This document shows, piece after piece, positions 32,301 through 40,503 of a stretch of 64,000 bases of DNA. The translations under genes and the position numbers were made by a program. How positions within the stretch are numbered: position 1 is the first letter of the stretch; each line of letters opens with the position of its first letter. This DNA is from Carnegiea gigantea. Its lineage: Eukaryota > Streptophyta > Magnoliopsida > Caryophyllales > Cactaceae. Location of the stretch: NCBI GenBank assembly GCA_029747015.1, contig JAKOGI010001355.1, forward strand, positions 69,501 through 133,500, read 5' to 3'. The notes below the pieces were generated by a model. It ran no database searches. It was not told where the DNA came from and saw nothing but the letters and a program-made list of their open reading frames with translations.

Positions 32301-34915
32301 CAGGACCCGTACACTTGGGTGGCGTTCAGCATAGTCCCCTATAAAATTTATAACTGCTTAAAGCATAACTACTCCTAGCCTAGATCAGATGGATCCGATC
32401 TACGTAGTGTAACAGGGAGATCCACATGCGGCAGTCTTACCCTTGTAAGCAAAGAGTTTTCGGAAACTATAAAAGGAAAAAAAAAAGCTTAATGGTAAAA
32501 AAAGGTTATCCTGTGATGAGTACCTACCCAAAAAAGGGAGAAGGAAATAAACAATCGTATACTGTTAAAACATTGCCAAATCTTGACATGCCCCAACCAC
32601 CAGAAATTCCAAAAACAACTTACCTATCCCACGGTGTGGTTGCCTTAGTTTAAAAAAGCGCGCCTCCTAGGCGCGGTGAGGCGCGAGGCGAGGGCTGTGT
32701 CGCCTCAGGGGGTGTGAGGCGAGGCGAATGCTTAAAGCGGGGTGAGGCGTGGGCTTCAGCGCGCCTCAAGGCGAAGCGCGAGGCGACCGAAAAGCGCGCT
32801 TCATGGAACCGTTGAACAAGAAGAGGATTTTTTTTTTAAAAAAAAATAAGCAGACTTGCCTTCTCCAGACCCGAGAACACCCTAGCCTTCTCCCAGACCC
32901 TCTGCTCAAGCCTTTCCATGGCTATCTCTGCTACGAATCTCCATTTCAGGCTTCAACCACAAATCTCCAGGTACGAATCTCCATTTCTCTTCCTTCTCTG
33001 CTGCGAATTTTTCTTCCCCTCTTCTTCTTCTGTTGTTTCGGCCCTTTTGTGGCCTTTCGGTTGCCGTTTGGCTGCTGTTCTTGCTTCTTCTCCTCTTCCT
33101 TTTCTTGTTCGGCCATGTCTGTTGGCCATGGTGGTGTTTTCGGCCACCTTTCTCTCTCTCTCCTCCCCCCCATTGCTGTCGGAGGCTTGGGTGGGGAATG
33201 GGCTGCATCTTCTTTTTTTTTCCGTGCGCACTGGGCAGAGGCAGACCTGACCTTAAGCCTTCAACGCCCTTTTGGGGGGGGGGGGTTATGTTAAATTGTT
33301 AACCTTTTCAATGTTAATTGTTGAATTGCTAATTACTTTTATGTTTCTAGAGTTGAATTGCTTTGTGTGTTTAGACTTTTATGTTACTTTATTTTTGGGG
33401 GTATGTTAAATTCTTTTTCATGTTAATTGATGAATTGCCAATTACTTTTATCTTTTTCATGTTAATTGATAAACTGCTAATTACTTTTTTTTGGGTTATG
33501 TTAAATCTTTAATCTTTTTTTAGGTATGTTAAATTCTTAATCTTTTTCTTGTTAATTGATGAACGGCTTTGTGTGTTATGCTTGTTTTTATATTTTTGGA
33601 CTTGTAGTAACTTATATGTGTGCTTCCAGGTGCTCTAATATGATATCATCGTGTCCTTAAGACTATTTGCGGTGTTTTCTAAACTTTTACTGTTGTCTAA
33701 TCACTTCTTTGACATCATTATTTAGCTTATTTGTCAAAACTGTGCATTAAAATTGATTTGGAAGTATTTTAGCGTAAAAGTGCGCCTCGCGTCCATGATG
33801 CGTGCACCTTCGCCTCGCGCCTCACGCTTCGCGCCTCGGGACCCTTTGCGCCTCAGTGCGCCTCGCGCCTTTTAAAACTAAGGTGGTTGCTTAATTTGGA
33901 GCTCCATAAACCTGGCCTAACGAATCAACACGAGTCACAAGTTGTTTTGGTTGTAAGCCCATTAAAAATATCCCTTTTTTTCCGAGTAATCCCACATGAC
34001 ATCTTTTGGATTTTATGGATGGAAAGAAATAAGAGGGTTTTTGGTGGGGTCGAAACTTTGCTTGAGCGGTTGAAGGACAAGCGGCTCAAGATATTATTTT
34101 ATTTTTTGGAAGGAGGTGGTTTTTTGTTCCTCTTTGATTGATACTGTCGATTTTGTGGATAGTCTTTTCTTGCGGTTGTAATTAGCTTCTATGGATGCTT
34201 TTTCAGCATCCTCTCTTGTGCCTATCCTCTTTCTTCAATGATATATATTATATTTTCCATATCAAAACAAAAATCCCATTATTTCCCACACAAATCTCCC
34301 GCTATTATTTTTCATCCCCCCTCCAAAGAAAAGAAAAGGATTTTCTTATCTCGTGAGCATTCGAATACCCTTGAATCTCAACCATATAGCAACCTTTTAC
34401 AGTGGAAGGCTCAAGTAACGTTAACTTATATATCCTCTAAACTCCAATTCCCACTCGAGAACAGAAGTAAATACAAAATTTTCATGTGAGGATAGCCGAA
34501 GGGGTAACCTCATAAAGCAAGGCCATAGATGAGAATTTCCCTCCATATAGCTTATAGCTCATTGGTGATTCATCCCCAAATAAATCTCACTTTTGCTAAG
34601 ACTACACACAAGCAATCTAAATTCAAGTTTTCGACCTGAAATGACAGTAAAAGTGGCAAGCCAATTGTCTTAGTTGACAATCAGAACTGTAATCTAAATC
34701 CATGCATTCATGGGGTTCAAATTCACAACAGAGATAACAACACAAATTCATAACAGGTAGAAAGGAAAAGGATGAAAGAAATGTTGTCACTGACCAAACG
34801 TGAAGCGAAGGGTGCTGATAAGGGCTTTGTTACATATGACAATGGAGACTGACGAAACAACGGACAAGCATAAAGCTCCAATGGTTCCAAGTTGAAACTG
34901 CTGTTTTTCACTCAT
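11208..34915 (-). CDS. UXT2: UDP-xylose transporter (nucleotide-sugar transporter, TPT/NST fold), seven coding exons over 23.7 kb
   Basis: Exons in gene order: 34915-34795, 27573-27389, 27119-27052, 25905-25773, 19536-19375, 19292-19017, 11324-11208. They join in frame to 353 residues plus TAA, with GT-AG at all junctions. The product starts [20 protein letters not shown] and carries the family segments [110 protein letters not shown] and [15 protein letters not shown]. These match the Golgi/ER UDP-xylose transporters UXT2/UXT3, multi-span antiporters that carry UDP-xylose into the Golgi for xylan and xyloglucan synthesis. Length equals that of the family. No exon carries a stop or frameshift, so the gene looks functional despite LINE, LTR and hAT insertions in its introns. 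UXT2 versus UXT3 rests on gene order. Confidence 0.93.
11325..13208. other. UXT intron 6, part downstream of the LINE
   Basis: No gene. Contains a C18 run near 11493-11510, T9G9 at 12054-12071 and a 27-base tandem repeat at 12241. Confidence 0.6.
12241..12315. repeat. 27-base tandem repeat, about 2.7 copies
   Basis: Units of CTATGATGTATTTTCAGGTC plus CTAAGTT begin at 12241 and 12268, followed by a diverged third copy. Confidence 0.8.
14544..14958 (-). pseudogene. LINE reverse transcriptase N-terminal part (broken)
   Basis: Two adjacent frames give [15 protein letters not shown] then [39 protein letters not shown] and [10 protein letters not shown]. These are RT blocks of plant L1 elements. 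A frameshift separates them near 14740. Confidence 0.85.
15507..16200 (-). pseudogene. LINE apurinic-type endonuclease region (broken)
   Basis: Reads [11 protein letters not shown], then a stop and frameshift, [14 protein letters not shown], then [13 protein letters not shown] and SRLDCFLVS. This is the endonuclease that nicks the target. A T/G homopolymer at 15667-15686 disrupts the codons after MDLP. Confidence 0.8.
16269..18410 (-). pseudogene. LINE ORF1 (nucleic-acid-binding protein), broken
   Basis: Several frames with stops. A conserved piece reads [20 protein letters not shown] near 17830-17760, typical of plant LINE ORF1, and a proline-rich stretch with CPKC lies near 17380. No complete frame remains. 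Confidence 0.6.
18428..18485. repeat. (CT)n tract at the LINE 5' end
   Basis: A CT-rich leader, GA on the element strand. A similar GA-rich leader marks the 5' end of the LINE near 61270. Confidence 0.85.
18492..19016. other. UXT intron 6, exon-proximal part
   Basis: Intronic. Carries a C13A9 run at 18801-18822. Frames here are shadows or chance. Confidence 0.6.
19017..19292 (-). CDS. UXT2: UXT exon 6
   Basis: Residues 224-315, [18 protein letters not shown] to EASVQLSQ. It includes the conserved [16 protein letters not shown] block. TTTCAG acceptor and GTGTGT donor. The next intron is 7.7 kb and holds a LINE. Confidence 0.92.
19375..19536 (-). CDS. UXT2: UXT exon 5
   Basis: Residues 170-223, [20 protein letters not shown] through [12 protein letters not shown] acceptor and GTGAGA donor. 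It sits 6.2 kb from exon 4 because that intron holds the LTR element. Confidence 0.92.
19537..21383. other. UXT intron 4, left part
   Basis: Non-coding. C/A run at 19701-19719. The segment 20980-21300 reads on the minus strand with fragments such as [16 protein letters not shown] that hint at old retroelement sequence, but I cannot identify it. Confidence 0.45.
21384..21557 (-). repeat. 3' LTR (partial)
   Basis: Matches the outer part of the 5' LTR, including AATAAATCCTAGATTCCT and AAATAGCCTATAAATAAACC on the plus strand. Similarity stops near 21384. Confidence 0.75.
21671..22110 (-). pseudogene. C-terminal helical part of the LTR-element protein
   Basis: A frame starting [20 protein letters not shown], with [12 protein letters not shown], one stop, then [20 protein letters not shown] and [20 protein letters not shown] to EKI and TGA. 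Rich in charged helices. I do not recognise the family. It ends about 100 bases before the polypurine tract, as the last gene of an LTR element does. Confidence 0.5.
22230..22641 (-). pseudogene. RRM (PTB-like) domain gene inside the LTR element
   Basis: From the ATG at 22641 the frame reads [16 protein letters not shown], then [16 protein letters not shown], an in-frame stop, VEEVVRYK, a second stop, [39 protein letters not shown], and continues to a stop near 22230. The beta-alpha-beta pattern with LHVII (RNP2-like) and [14 protein letters not shown] (RNP1-like) resembles the RRMs of polypyrimidine-tract-binding proteins. Two nonsense mutations show it is no longer made whole. Whether this is an ancient gag-like component or a captured host exon is open. 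Confidence 0.6.
22982..23448. mobile_element. hAT-like non-autonomous element, copy C
   Basis: Ends CTTAGTTTAAAAAG and CTTTTAAAACTACG form terminal inverted repeats next to GAGGC/GCCTC-rich subterminal sequence. Flanking 8-mers GTGGGTTG and GAGGGTTA agree at 6 of 8, a worn TSD. No coding capacity. Confidence 0.65.
23490..23986 (-). repeat. 5' LTR, interrupted by a LINE tail
   Basis: 497 bases including a 125-base LINE insertion. A likely TATA box (TTATAAATAG) sits near 23745 on the minus strand. It ends GATCA before the primer-binding site. Confidence 0.7.
23595..23719 (+). mobile_element. 5'-truncated LINE tail (125 bases) in the 5' LTR
   Basis: A short 3' end finishing CATTCTTTTCCTGATC plus an A run, flanked by AATAATCA at 23587 and 23720. 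It came later than the LTR element. Confidence 0.65.
23999..24360 (-). mobile_element. LINE fragment (RT zinc-binding domain)
   Basis: The minus strand reads FHGILL, then a shifted piece with [16 protein letters not shown], the CxxC-containing RT-associated zinc domain of plant LINEs. Frameshifted, with no clear ends. Confidence 0.6.
24540..24925. repeat. TG/TA microsatellites flanking a SINE-like segment
   Basis: GTATATATGTAC-type repeats at 24560-24685 and CACACA/CATATA repeats at 24850-24925. The frames over them are repeat artefacts. Confidence 0.75.
24724..24835 (+). mobile_element. Au-like SINE 3' segment
   Basis: The stretch GAGGGTAGGTTGCTTGCATT ... CCCAGCCCC ... GTGGGACCTATACTGGGA follows the pattern of the Au SINE 3' half (GGGTAAGGCTGC ... 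CCCCAGACCCC ... GGGAGC ... CACTGGG). Recognised by pattern from memory. No TSD seen. Confidence 0.4.
25773..25905 (-). CDS. UXT2: UXT exon 4
   Basis: Completes residue 125 and runs to 169: [20 protein letters not shown] onward to TTCIAQI. TTGCAG acceptor and GTATCC donor. Confidence 0.9.
25906..27051. other. UXT intron 3
   Basis: Non-coding, with T9G11 at 26565-26584 and a palindromic segment near 26838-26866 (GCAACAGGGGAGCTCCCCC) that may be the end of a MITE. Confidence 0.5.
27052..27119 (-). CDS. UXT2: UXT exon 3
   Basis: Residues 103-124 plus two bases: [18 protein letters not shown] then MKKF. TACAG acceptor and GTCAGG donor. Too short to stand out as an open frame; found by homology and by phase with its neighbours. 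Confidence 0.9.
27389..27573 (-). CDS. UXT2: UXT exon 2
   Basis: Residues 41-102, from [14 protein letters not shown] to NSVGFYQ. TTTGCAG acceptor and GTACAT donor. Spans the second and third predicted membrane helices. Confidence 0.92.
27574..29286. other. UXT intron 1, exon-proximal part
   Basis: T25 run at 27817-27841. A 101-residue minus frame at 28636-28941 is charged and unbroken but matches nothing I recognise. Otherwise AT-rich. Confidence 0.45.
29287..31310. mobile_element. hAT-like element, copy A (host of copy B)
   Basis: Starts CTTAGTTTAAAAGAGGCG at 29287, followed by repeated GCCTCGAG and GAGGTGC motifs, and ends in GTGCGCTTTTTTAAAG near 31310. The right end is worn, so the TSD (AAAGGTCC on the left) is unclear. 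Copy B is inserted near its right end. Confidence 0.6.
30215..31282. mobile_element. hAT-like element, copy B, nested in copy A
   Basis: 1068 bases, CTTAGTTTAAAAAAGCGTGC to TTTTTAAACTAAG, flanked by a perfect 8-base TSD GGTGTGCC (30207-30214 and 31283-31290). Subterminal GCGCCTC and GAGGCGC motifs. No open frame of note. Confidence 0.85.
31311..32635. other. UXT intron 1, stretch between hAT-like copies
   Basis: Nothing recognised. Short chance frames only. Confidence 0.5.
32644..33882. mobile_element. hAT-like element, copy D
   Basis: 1239 bases from CTTAGTTTAAAAAAGCGCGC to CGCGCCTTTTAAAACTAAG, flanked by a perfect 8-base TSD GTGGTTGC (32636-32643 and 33883-33890). Ends are packed with GCGCCTC/GAGGCGC. 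The middle has a C/T-rich part and an AT-rich part with repeated GTTAATTGATGAATTGC words (33290-33550). The overlapping frames at 32750-33300 lack any domain. Confidence 0.88.
33985..34266 (+). mobile_element. LINE 3' end fragment
   Basis: The plus strand reads [20 protein letters not shown], then [20 protein letters not shown], the usual C-terminus of plant L1 ORF2, followed by a short 3'UTR and CATATCAAAACAAAAA. Strongly 5'-truncated. Confidence 0.75.
34795..34915 (-). CDS. UXT2: UXT exon 1
   Basis: Codes for residues 1-40 plus the first base of codon 41, up to LISTLRFTF. The start ATG is at 34915-34913 and the donor is GTCAGT. A possible acceptor (AATACAG) 13 bases before the ATG suggests an intron in the 5'UTR. 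Confidence 0.9.
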
Positions 34916-35109
34916 CTTTCTTTATAGACTGTATTTCAATTAGACAGATCTAGAGAAGAGAAAAGTTTGTCAATAACAGGACACAGTAGATGACCACTTA
35001 GAGCAAAGGCAACATTTAACAGCAATACCAGCATATTCCCAATTTCATAACTCCTTAAAGATACATATGAATGAATGAGCAGAAAAGGAACAAATCCGTC
35101 ATACAATAA

Positions 35110-35750
35110 GGCTGCTAAAATGGATTGTCTGAACTTTTTCAGACATTAAAGATTGTAGTAGTAGTCCATTAGATCAGAATCCTTTGTAACGACCACTATG
35201 AAACATAAAACTGACACATCCACTTGAAAAAAAAAACAAAAAAGAACACCCATCTGCTCGCATGTGCAGAAAAGCAACAGATTTAGCTATTGGATAATAC
35301 TACTGTCTGCTAAAAATGGATTGTTTGGAACACGGTTCCTTTGGCTATTTGGTGGCCTACTTGGAAGGAGAGAAATCGTCATATTTTTGATGACAAAGTC
35401 TTGTCATTTTAAGATTTTAAGCTCTATTTTTTGATGTTGTTGTATAATTGGAATGTCGGGCTCAATGGTAACAAAAATTTAAATTTTTTGGCTTTTATCG
35501 ATTGCATCATGGATGAGAGCTTAAGGGCATAATGTTTTTGTATTTGCCCCTTTTGTACATGGGTGACATCCCCTTGGTGTCCATTTAATATACCTCTTGA
35601 TTACTTGCCCAAAAAAAAAAAAAAGGATTGTCTGAACTTTTTTAGACATCATAGATTTAACTGTACGATGTTAGATCCTTTGTAGAGACCACCATTAGAT
35701 TCAAATATAAAGATACCACATCTATCTAAAAAATGGAAAATAACTACTCC
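35110..35750. repeat. Local direct duplication of about 130 bases
   Basis: 35113-35240 (AAAATGGATTGTCTGAAC ... CAGACAT ... GATCCTTTGTAACGACCAC-like) recurs with divergence at 35316-35324 plus 35625-35745. The LINE tail landed in the second copy. Confidence 0.6.
35325..35624 (+). mobile_element. 5'-truncated LINE (300 bases)
   Basis: Ends with TTTTGTACATGGGTGACATC ... CTTGATTACTTGCCC and A14, the same 3' end as at 53326-53411 and 42200-42273. Flanked by GGATTGT at 35318 and 35625. Coding remnant: WERNRHIFDDK-like, frameshifted. Confidence 0.7.
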
Positions 35751-36454
35751 AATCCAACCCCCCCCCCCAAAAAAAAGGGGGGCTATTGAACTTACCTTCT
35801 CTAAGTAAGTTGATTTGCATCTGATATTTCTATCAGAAAGAGAGGGAAAACACTTCTAGAGCAAGGGGGGAAAGAAAGAACAAGAGAGAGACTTAAATAA
35901 AACCCTACCAATTAATAAGTATGTTGCATGCACCCAAGTTGCCAACCTTCCACCCCACTCACCCACCCAACCAAAATATTTAAAGACGGGACAAGGAAGG
36001 GGGAGGCAACAACAGCAGCTCTTCTCCCTCATACTCCCACTAGCTACTTGCATTCTTTTTAACAATTGGAACAGCTAAGTAGTTGTCATATACAAAACAC
36101 ATGCCTTTATCCAACACAAGAAAAGAGTTTTAGCTCATCCATTGGACCCCCACTCAGACTGCTAAATAATTACAGCACTTGAAAGAAAATGGAACTACTT
36201 TAAGGTGCGTCTGGTTGGCGGTAAGTGGACCTTCACGTCAAATTTTCTATTGATTGGTTCAAGGTAAAATAATTATTGGACAACATATATATCTTCTTTT
36301 GCCCCTTTTTGTGAAACTCTTCTACTTACGACAGATGAAACGAAGGGAAGGAGCTTATTGGCCGGTAAAGTAAGAGGACATAAGGAGAACAAACAAGAGG
36401 GAGAAAGGGATGAGAGAGAGGAGATCAATATATGAAAAATTGGGGGGGGGGGGG

Positions 36455-36812
36455 GCTAGTTGTGCAATTAAAGGAGAGCAAAGTAGCTAATTGGCCATTA
36501 GAGGAGAGAATAAAGTAGTTAACTGAGACCTGCGAGGCGAAAGAAAGCAGATAATTGATCAGCAGATGAGAGAGGAGCGGCAATTCGGCTCAAAGAAAGG
36601 GATGAAACAGCTAATTTAGAGTTGAGAAGAGAAAAAACAGTAATTGGGCCATTACAGAAAAGAGAAAGTATAGTGGGCACGTGGTAGAAGAGAGAAAGCA
36701 CATAATTGCCCCCATTGGAAAAAAAGAGAAAGTAACTAATTGAGATTTCAGCTGATAGAGAGAGTAGAGAGGCTAGCTAATTAGGCCACTGAAAAAAGAT
36801 AGAGAGAAGATA
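36455..36812. repeat. Degenerate purine-rich minisatellite
   Basis: About seven diverged units of 45-60 bases built on 'gagagaaagtagctaattgggccatt'-like wording. No coding potential. Confidence 0.6.
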
Positions 36813-37712
36813 ACAAAAATAGACATTAAGTAGGAGACCGAAAATTAACTTCCATCCTTCCCTCCCTCTCAAATGAGTATTACTTTTCACCTCTAAGGAT
36901 GTAAATGATTTTCCTTGAAATTATTTTCCAACTTTAGCCACACAACAAAAATTGGAAAACTACATTCCATGAAAATTGTCCCCCCCCCCCCCCAACATAA
37001 AAACAATGTACCATTAAGGGAGAAAGTAACCTGAAGTCACCCATGTCAAACGACCCTCACATCATGTCTCTTATCAAAAAATTCCACAGTCCTATTTTGC
37101 ATATCTCCCAAATGTGCTATACACAATATCACCATATAATTTTTTTGAGAATCAGGGATTATCAATTTGCAACCTATAGCTATGACTAAACAAATATTTT
37201 GGTTCAACACCCCCCCCGGCACAAGGGGAAAAAGAAAAGAATAATTAGAAAATACAAATGCCACAAAAGATGATTAAAGAAATGAAAAAGAAACCCCAAA
37301 GGTCCTCCCGTAAGATCGTAACCCATCAAAAATTGAACTCCTTAAAAGAAAAGGGATAAGCTTAATTCTAAATTCTCTCCCACAAGGTAAAGGAAATATT
37401 TCAAAGAATGCTCAATTGAATTCATAAAAAAAGAGGGGGAAAAAGGATTAAGACAGGTTCTCCCTCCCTTCCATATCTCTCCCCTCTCTTGAAACAGATA
37501 AAGATAGCATTCCCTTCATGTTCAGTTTTCTGTCAAACACAAAACAAACAAATCTAGGAAGTATCAAAAACACCACTCCAATAGTTACCTTCAAAATACT
37601 CAAGTAACCACCATACCTATCTCCCACCCTGTGTCGAAAACAAAAGTTACATTAGACAATTGATAGCTTTAGTCACATAAATATAACTCAAAAGCAGTAA
37701 ATCAGCAATCTT

Positions 37713-39404
37713 TTTTTTGATAAGGAAAAGGTAATATATTAATATAGAAACAACAGAAGCTCAGTTGCACAGTGAGCATTGTACAAAAGGCTATTTACAA
37801 CCTAAGTATAAACTATCCACACAATCTGCCAAATCAATAAAGGAAGAGCTAAACTTCCCATTCTTCCAAAAGTAGAGAATTTTGATGAAATTCTCTTTCA
37901 AATGGTGAAGAGGGGTTTCTATGTTATCAAAAACTCTCCTATTTTTCTCTCTCCAAATACTCCAAAAGATGACATGAGGTAGGACCATGAATTCCTCCTT
38001 CTTCTTCCACTTAACTTTCCTACCAAAGGAACCTTCCCAAGCCAATAGATGGTTCCTAATAGAATTAGGAGCAACCAGGACATTCCCAAGCAACTGAAAG
38101 CTAGACCCCAAAGAATGCTTGCACCCTGACAATGGAGCAATAAATGATCCGTAGATTCACAGGCCCTTTTACACATGAAGCATCTATTCACCAAAACTTT
38201 CCCCCTTTTTGTAAGTTGTCACACGTTAGCATATTCCCATGTGTAGCTTCCCATACAAAGAACAAAACCTTTAAGGGGGCTAAGGACTTCCAAATGAGAT
38301 TGCAAGGGAAGCCTTTTTTAGAATGAATCTCCTATGGTGGAAACTTTCCATCAAGAAGTTTCAAATAAAAAGATCTAACAGTGAAGCACCCCTGACTGGT
38401 TAGATCCCACCGCACCCTATCAACTGAAGATTCTCCTACTTTGGCCTCATTAAGCTTCTTGAAAAAGCTGACCAAGGAATCATCATCAATGAATCCATCT
38501 CGAACAAAAACAGGTACCCAAACACTGTTACCAAGTACCCAAACACTGTTACCAAGAACCTGCTCCCGATACTCAACAACAGAGGCATTTTTGTCCACTG
38601 CCAAAACATAAACCCTAGGGAACAAGTCTTTCAAAAGAAACTCGCCGCACCAGCGATCATGCCAAAAATAGATTGAAGAGCCATCTCCTACCTCAAAGGA
38701 ACAGTGAGGAAAGAATCTCCCCCAACCTTTGGAGATATATATCCAAAGACTATACCCATAAGAGCCCCTCGCGATAGAGGGAAACCAACCAAAACCATCG
38801 TCCCCATATTTGATGGTAACTACCTTCCTCCACAGATTGCCCTTTTCATTCATAAATCTCCACAGCCACTTACCAATAACGGCCTCGTTAAAGAGACGCA
38901 AGTCCCTTATACCTAACCCTACTAAAAGCAGTGGTTGCTTCACAATGTTCCATCTTACAAGATGAAACCTGAAGTCACTCCCAAAAGAGCCCCAAAGAAA
39001 TTTCCTCTGGATTGCTTCTAATTTAATGGACACTGAAGAAGGTAAGGGAAAAAAAAGAGAGGAAGTAAGTGGGGATGCTTGAGAGAACACTCTTGATGAG
39101 AGTTAATCTCCCCCCTTTGAAAGGTACATAAACTTCCATCTAGAAAGTCTTTTCTCAAACTCCTCAATAATTGGGTCCCAAATGGCTTTCTCCTTAAATT
39201 TAGCACCGAGAGGGAGAGCTAGGTAGGTAGTCGGAAAGGCATCAACTTTGCAACCTAAAACACCTGCAAGCATTTGAATATTGTCCATGTGCTCAATTGG
39301 CAGGATAGAGCTCTTTGTCAAGTTTACCCTAAGATCCGAAACCGCCTGAAACCAAGTGAGTACACACCAAAGATTCACCATCTGCTCACAATCATTTTCA
39401 TACT
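37713..39404 (-). mobile_element. 5'-truncated L1-type LINE with 19-base TSD
   Basis: Flanked by GCAGTAAATCAGCAATCTT at 37694-37712 and 39405-39423. On the minus strand it begins just after the RT catalytic block (NDCEQMVNLWCVLTWFQAVS, LRVNLTKSSILPI) and continues through LALPLGAKFKEKAIWDPIIE, the FFPLPSSVSIKLEAIQRKFL connector, the [19 protein letters not shown] region, the zinc domain ([18 protein letters not shown]) and the C-terminal RNRRVFDN part, ending in an A tail. A 252-codon open frame at 38332-39090 makes it the least damaged copy here. Same family as the LINE at 13220-18491. Confidence 0.93.
38332..39090 (-). pseudogene. LINE ORF2 C-terminal fragment (252 codons open)
   Basis: Runs from FFPLPSSVSIKLEAIQRKFL to [15 protein letters not shown]. 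It contains a 21-base tandem duplication giving VLGNSVWVLGNSVWV at about 38517-38560. The RT active site is absent, so any product would be inert. Confidence 0.75.
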
Positions 39405-39423
39405 GCAGTAAATCAGCAATCTT

Positions 39424-40344
39424 TACCCTCGTTCTCACTCTATTTGGTTCATAAAACAAACAAACCAACTACACATTAGCAAATGAATAGTCAGCCTCAA
39501 GTTCTCGTGTGGAAAAAGGCTACTTCAAGGCCAATTAATTTTACTGTAAATTTTAATTTCAGGTTCACTGGTCTGAAAAGTTACTTCATTTCTATTTGGT
39601 GTTTGGTCTGTGCTCAATCCACAAGTACAAGCTATGATCCCTATTTTTTTAAAATTTGTGCTGATCTTCGTATCAATTCAAAAGAGGCTTAAACCTGATT
39701 ATGCCAATTTACAACTAAATTATACCTGAGACTTTCAGATTAATCATTTATTTTCTCAAATTTTGGTTAGTTTTCCAATTTGGGATTTCATCCAAACTAC
39801 TAAATCATGTCCAAATAGTTTTGAATTAATTTTTCAATGTGGTTTGCCGTATTTGCAAATGTACTCCATTGTTCTTTCGGTCATCTGTTGGATATGAAAG
39901 GATTGGCACCACCCAAGAAAGAACTCCACAATGATGAAGATATATTTAGAATTGCTTTCTGCGTTCCCTTTTATCTCCCTTTATATGAGTTCGTTGCCAA
40001 TAATGCTTCAATTTTTAAGTTTTTTATTACTTTTTTTGTCTTTCTTTAATTTATGCTTTTCGCCGCCCCTCCGAACATCTTGTGTTCAATGATTAATGAT
40101 GCCTATAATAGCTTCAATTGGGCTCAATCTTTGGGATTTGATTTAATTTCAAATTAACTTCTAGTGCGGATCCTGCTTTTGCGGGTCTTGGAGATCTATA
40201 TGGAGGTTGCATTACCCATGTAAGCATTCCTAGATACAGAAGCACCAATTCAAAAAGCACATTATATTTTTTTTTAGAGTTAACTTCATTATAAATAACA
40301 TGCAACCGCGGACCTGCAAGGCCCAGTAGATCACATCTTTTAGG
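39424..40344. other. Spacer right of the truncated LINE
   Basis: No gene. Contains one arm of an inverted repeat (SINE-like, see 40115-40330). Confidence 0.5.
40115..40330 (-). mobile_element. SINE-like repeat, minus orientation
   Basis: The reverse complement carries GGGTAATGCAACCTCCATAT ... CCAAGACCCGC ... GCAGGATCCGCACTAGAA, the Au-SINE-like pattern. It matches 41410-41690 in inverted orientation (shared TTTGATTTAATTTCAAATT). Confidence 0.45.
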
Positions 40345-40503
40345 CATGGATTCAAAATGTGGTCGAATCGAAACGAAAAAGCTATATTGGAAAGGTTTTG
40401 GAGTTGGGCGAACTGCGTTTTCATGCCACGATAACCACGATATGGAACGCAATTGTCTTATTACAGCGATTTTGCCATATTGCGACCGAAACCGCATTTT
40501 GAA
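40345..40503. mobile_element. hAT-type MITE, copy 1
   Basis: About 159 bases from CATGGATTCAAAATGTGG to CCGCATTTTGAATCCTTA, with terminal inverted repeats of about 16 bases. Flanked by CTTTTAGG and CTTATAGG (7 of 8 agree), an 8-base TSD. GC-rich inside, with CG-containing words, unlike its surroundings. Confidence 0.7.

Larger units (their letters stand above)
34916..37693. other. Region upstream of UXT coding exon 1
   Basis: No gene found. Holds duplicated blocks, a LINE tail, several C/A or G runs (35758-35782, 36442-36455, 36981-36995) and a degenerate minisatellite. It may be promoter or a long 5'UTR intron of UXT. Confidence 0.45.

Noticed and set aside
32749..33294. 181-codon plus-strand ORF and overlapping minus ORFs
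   Set aside because: They lie inside hAT-like copy D in C/T-rich sequence and show no domain. Overlapping frames on both strands argue against coding.
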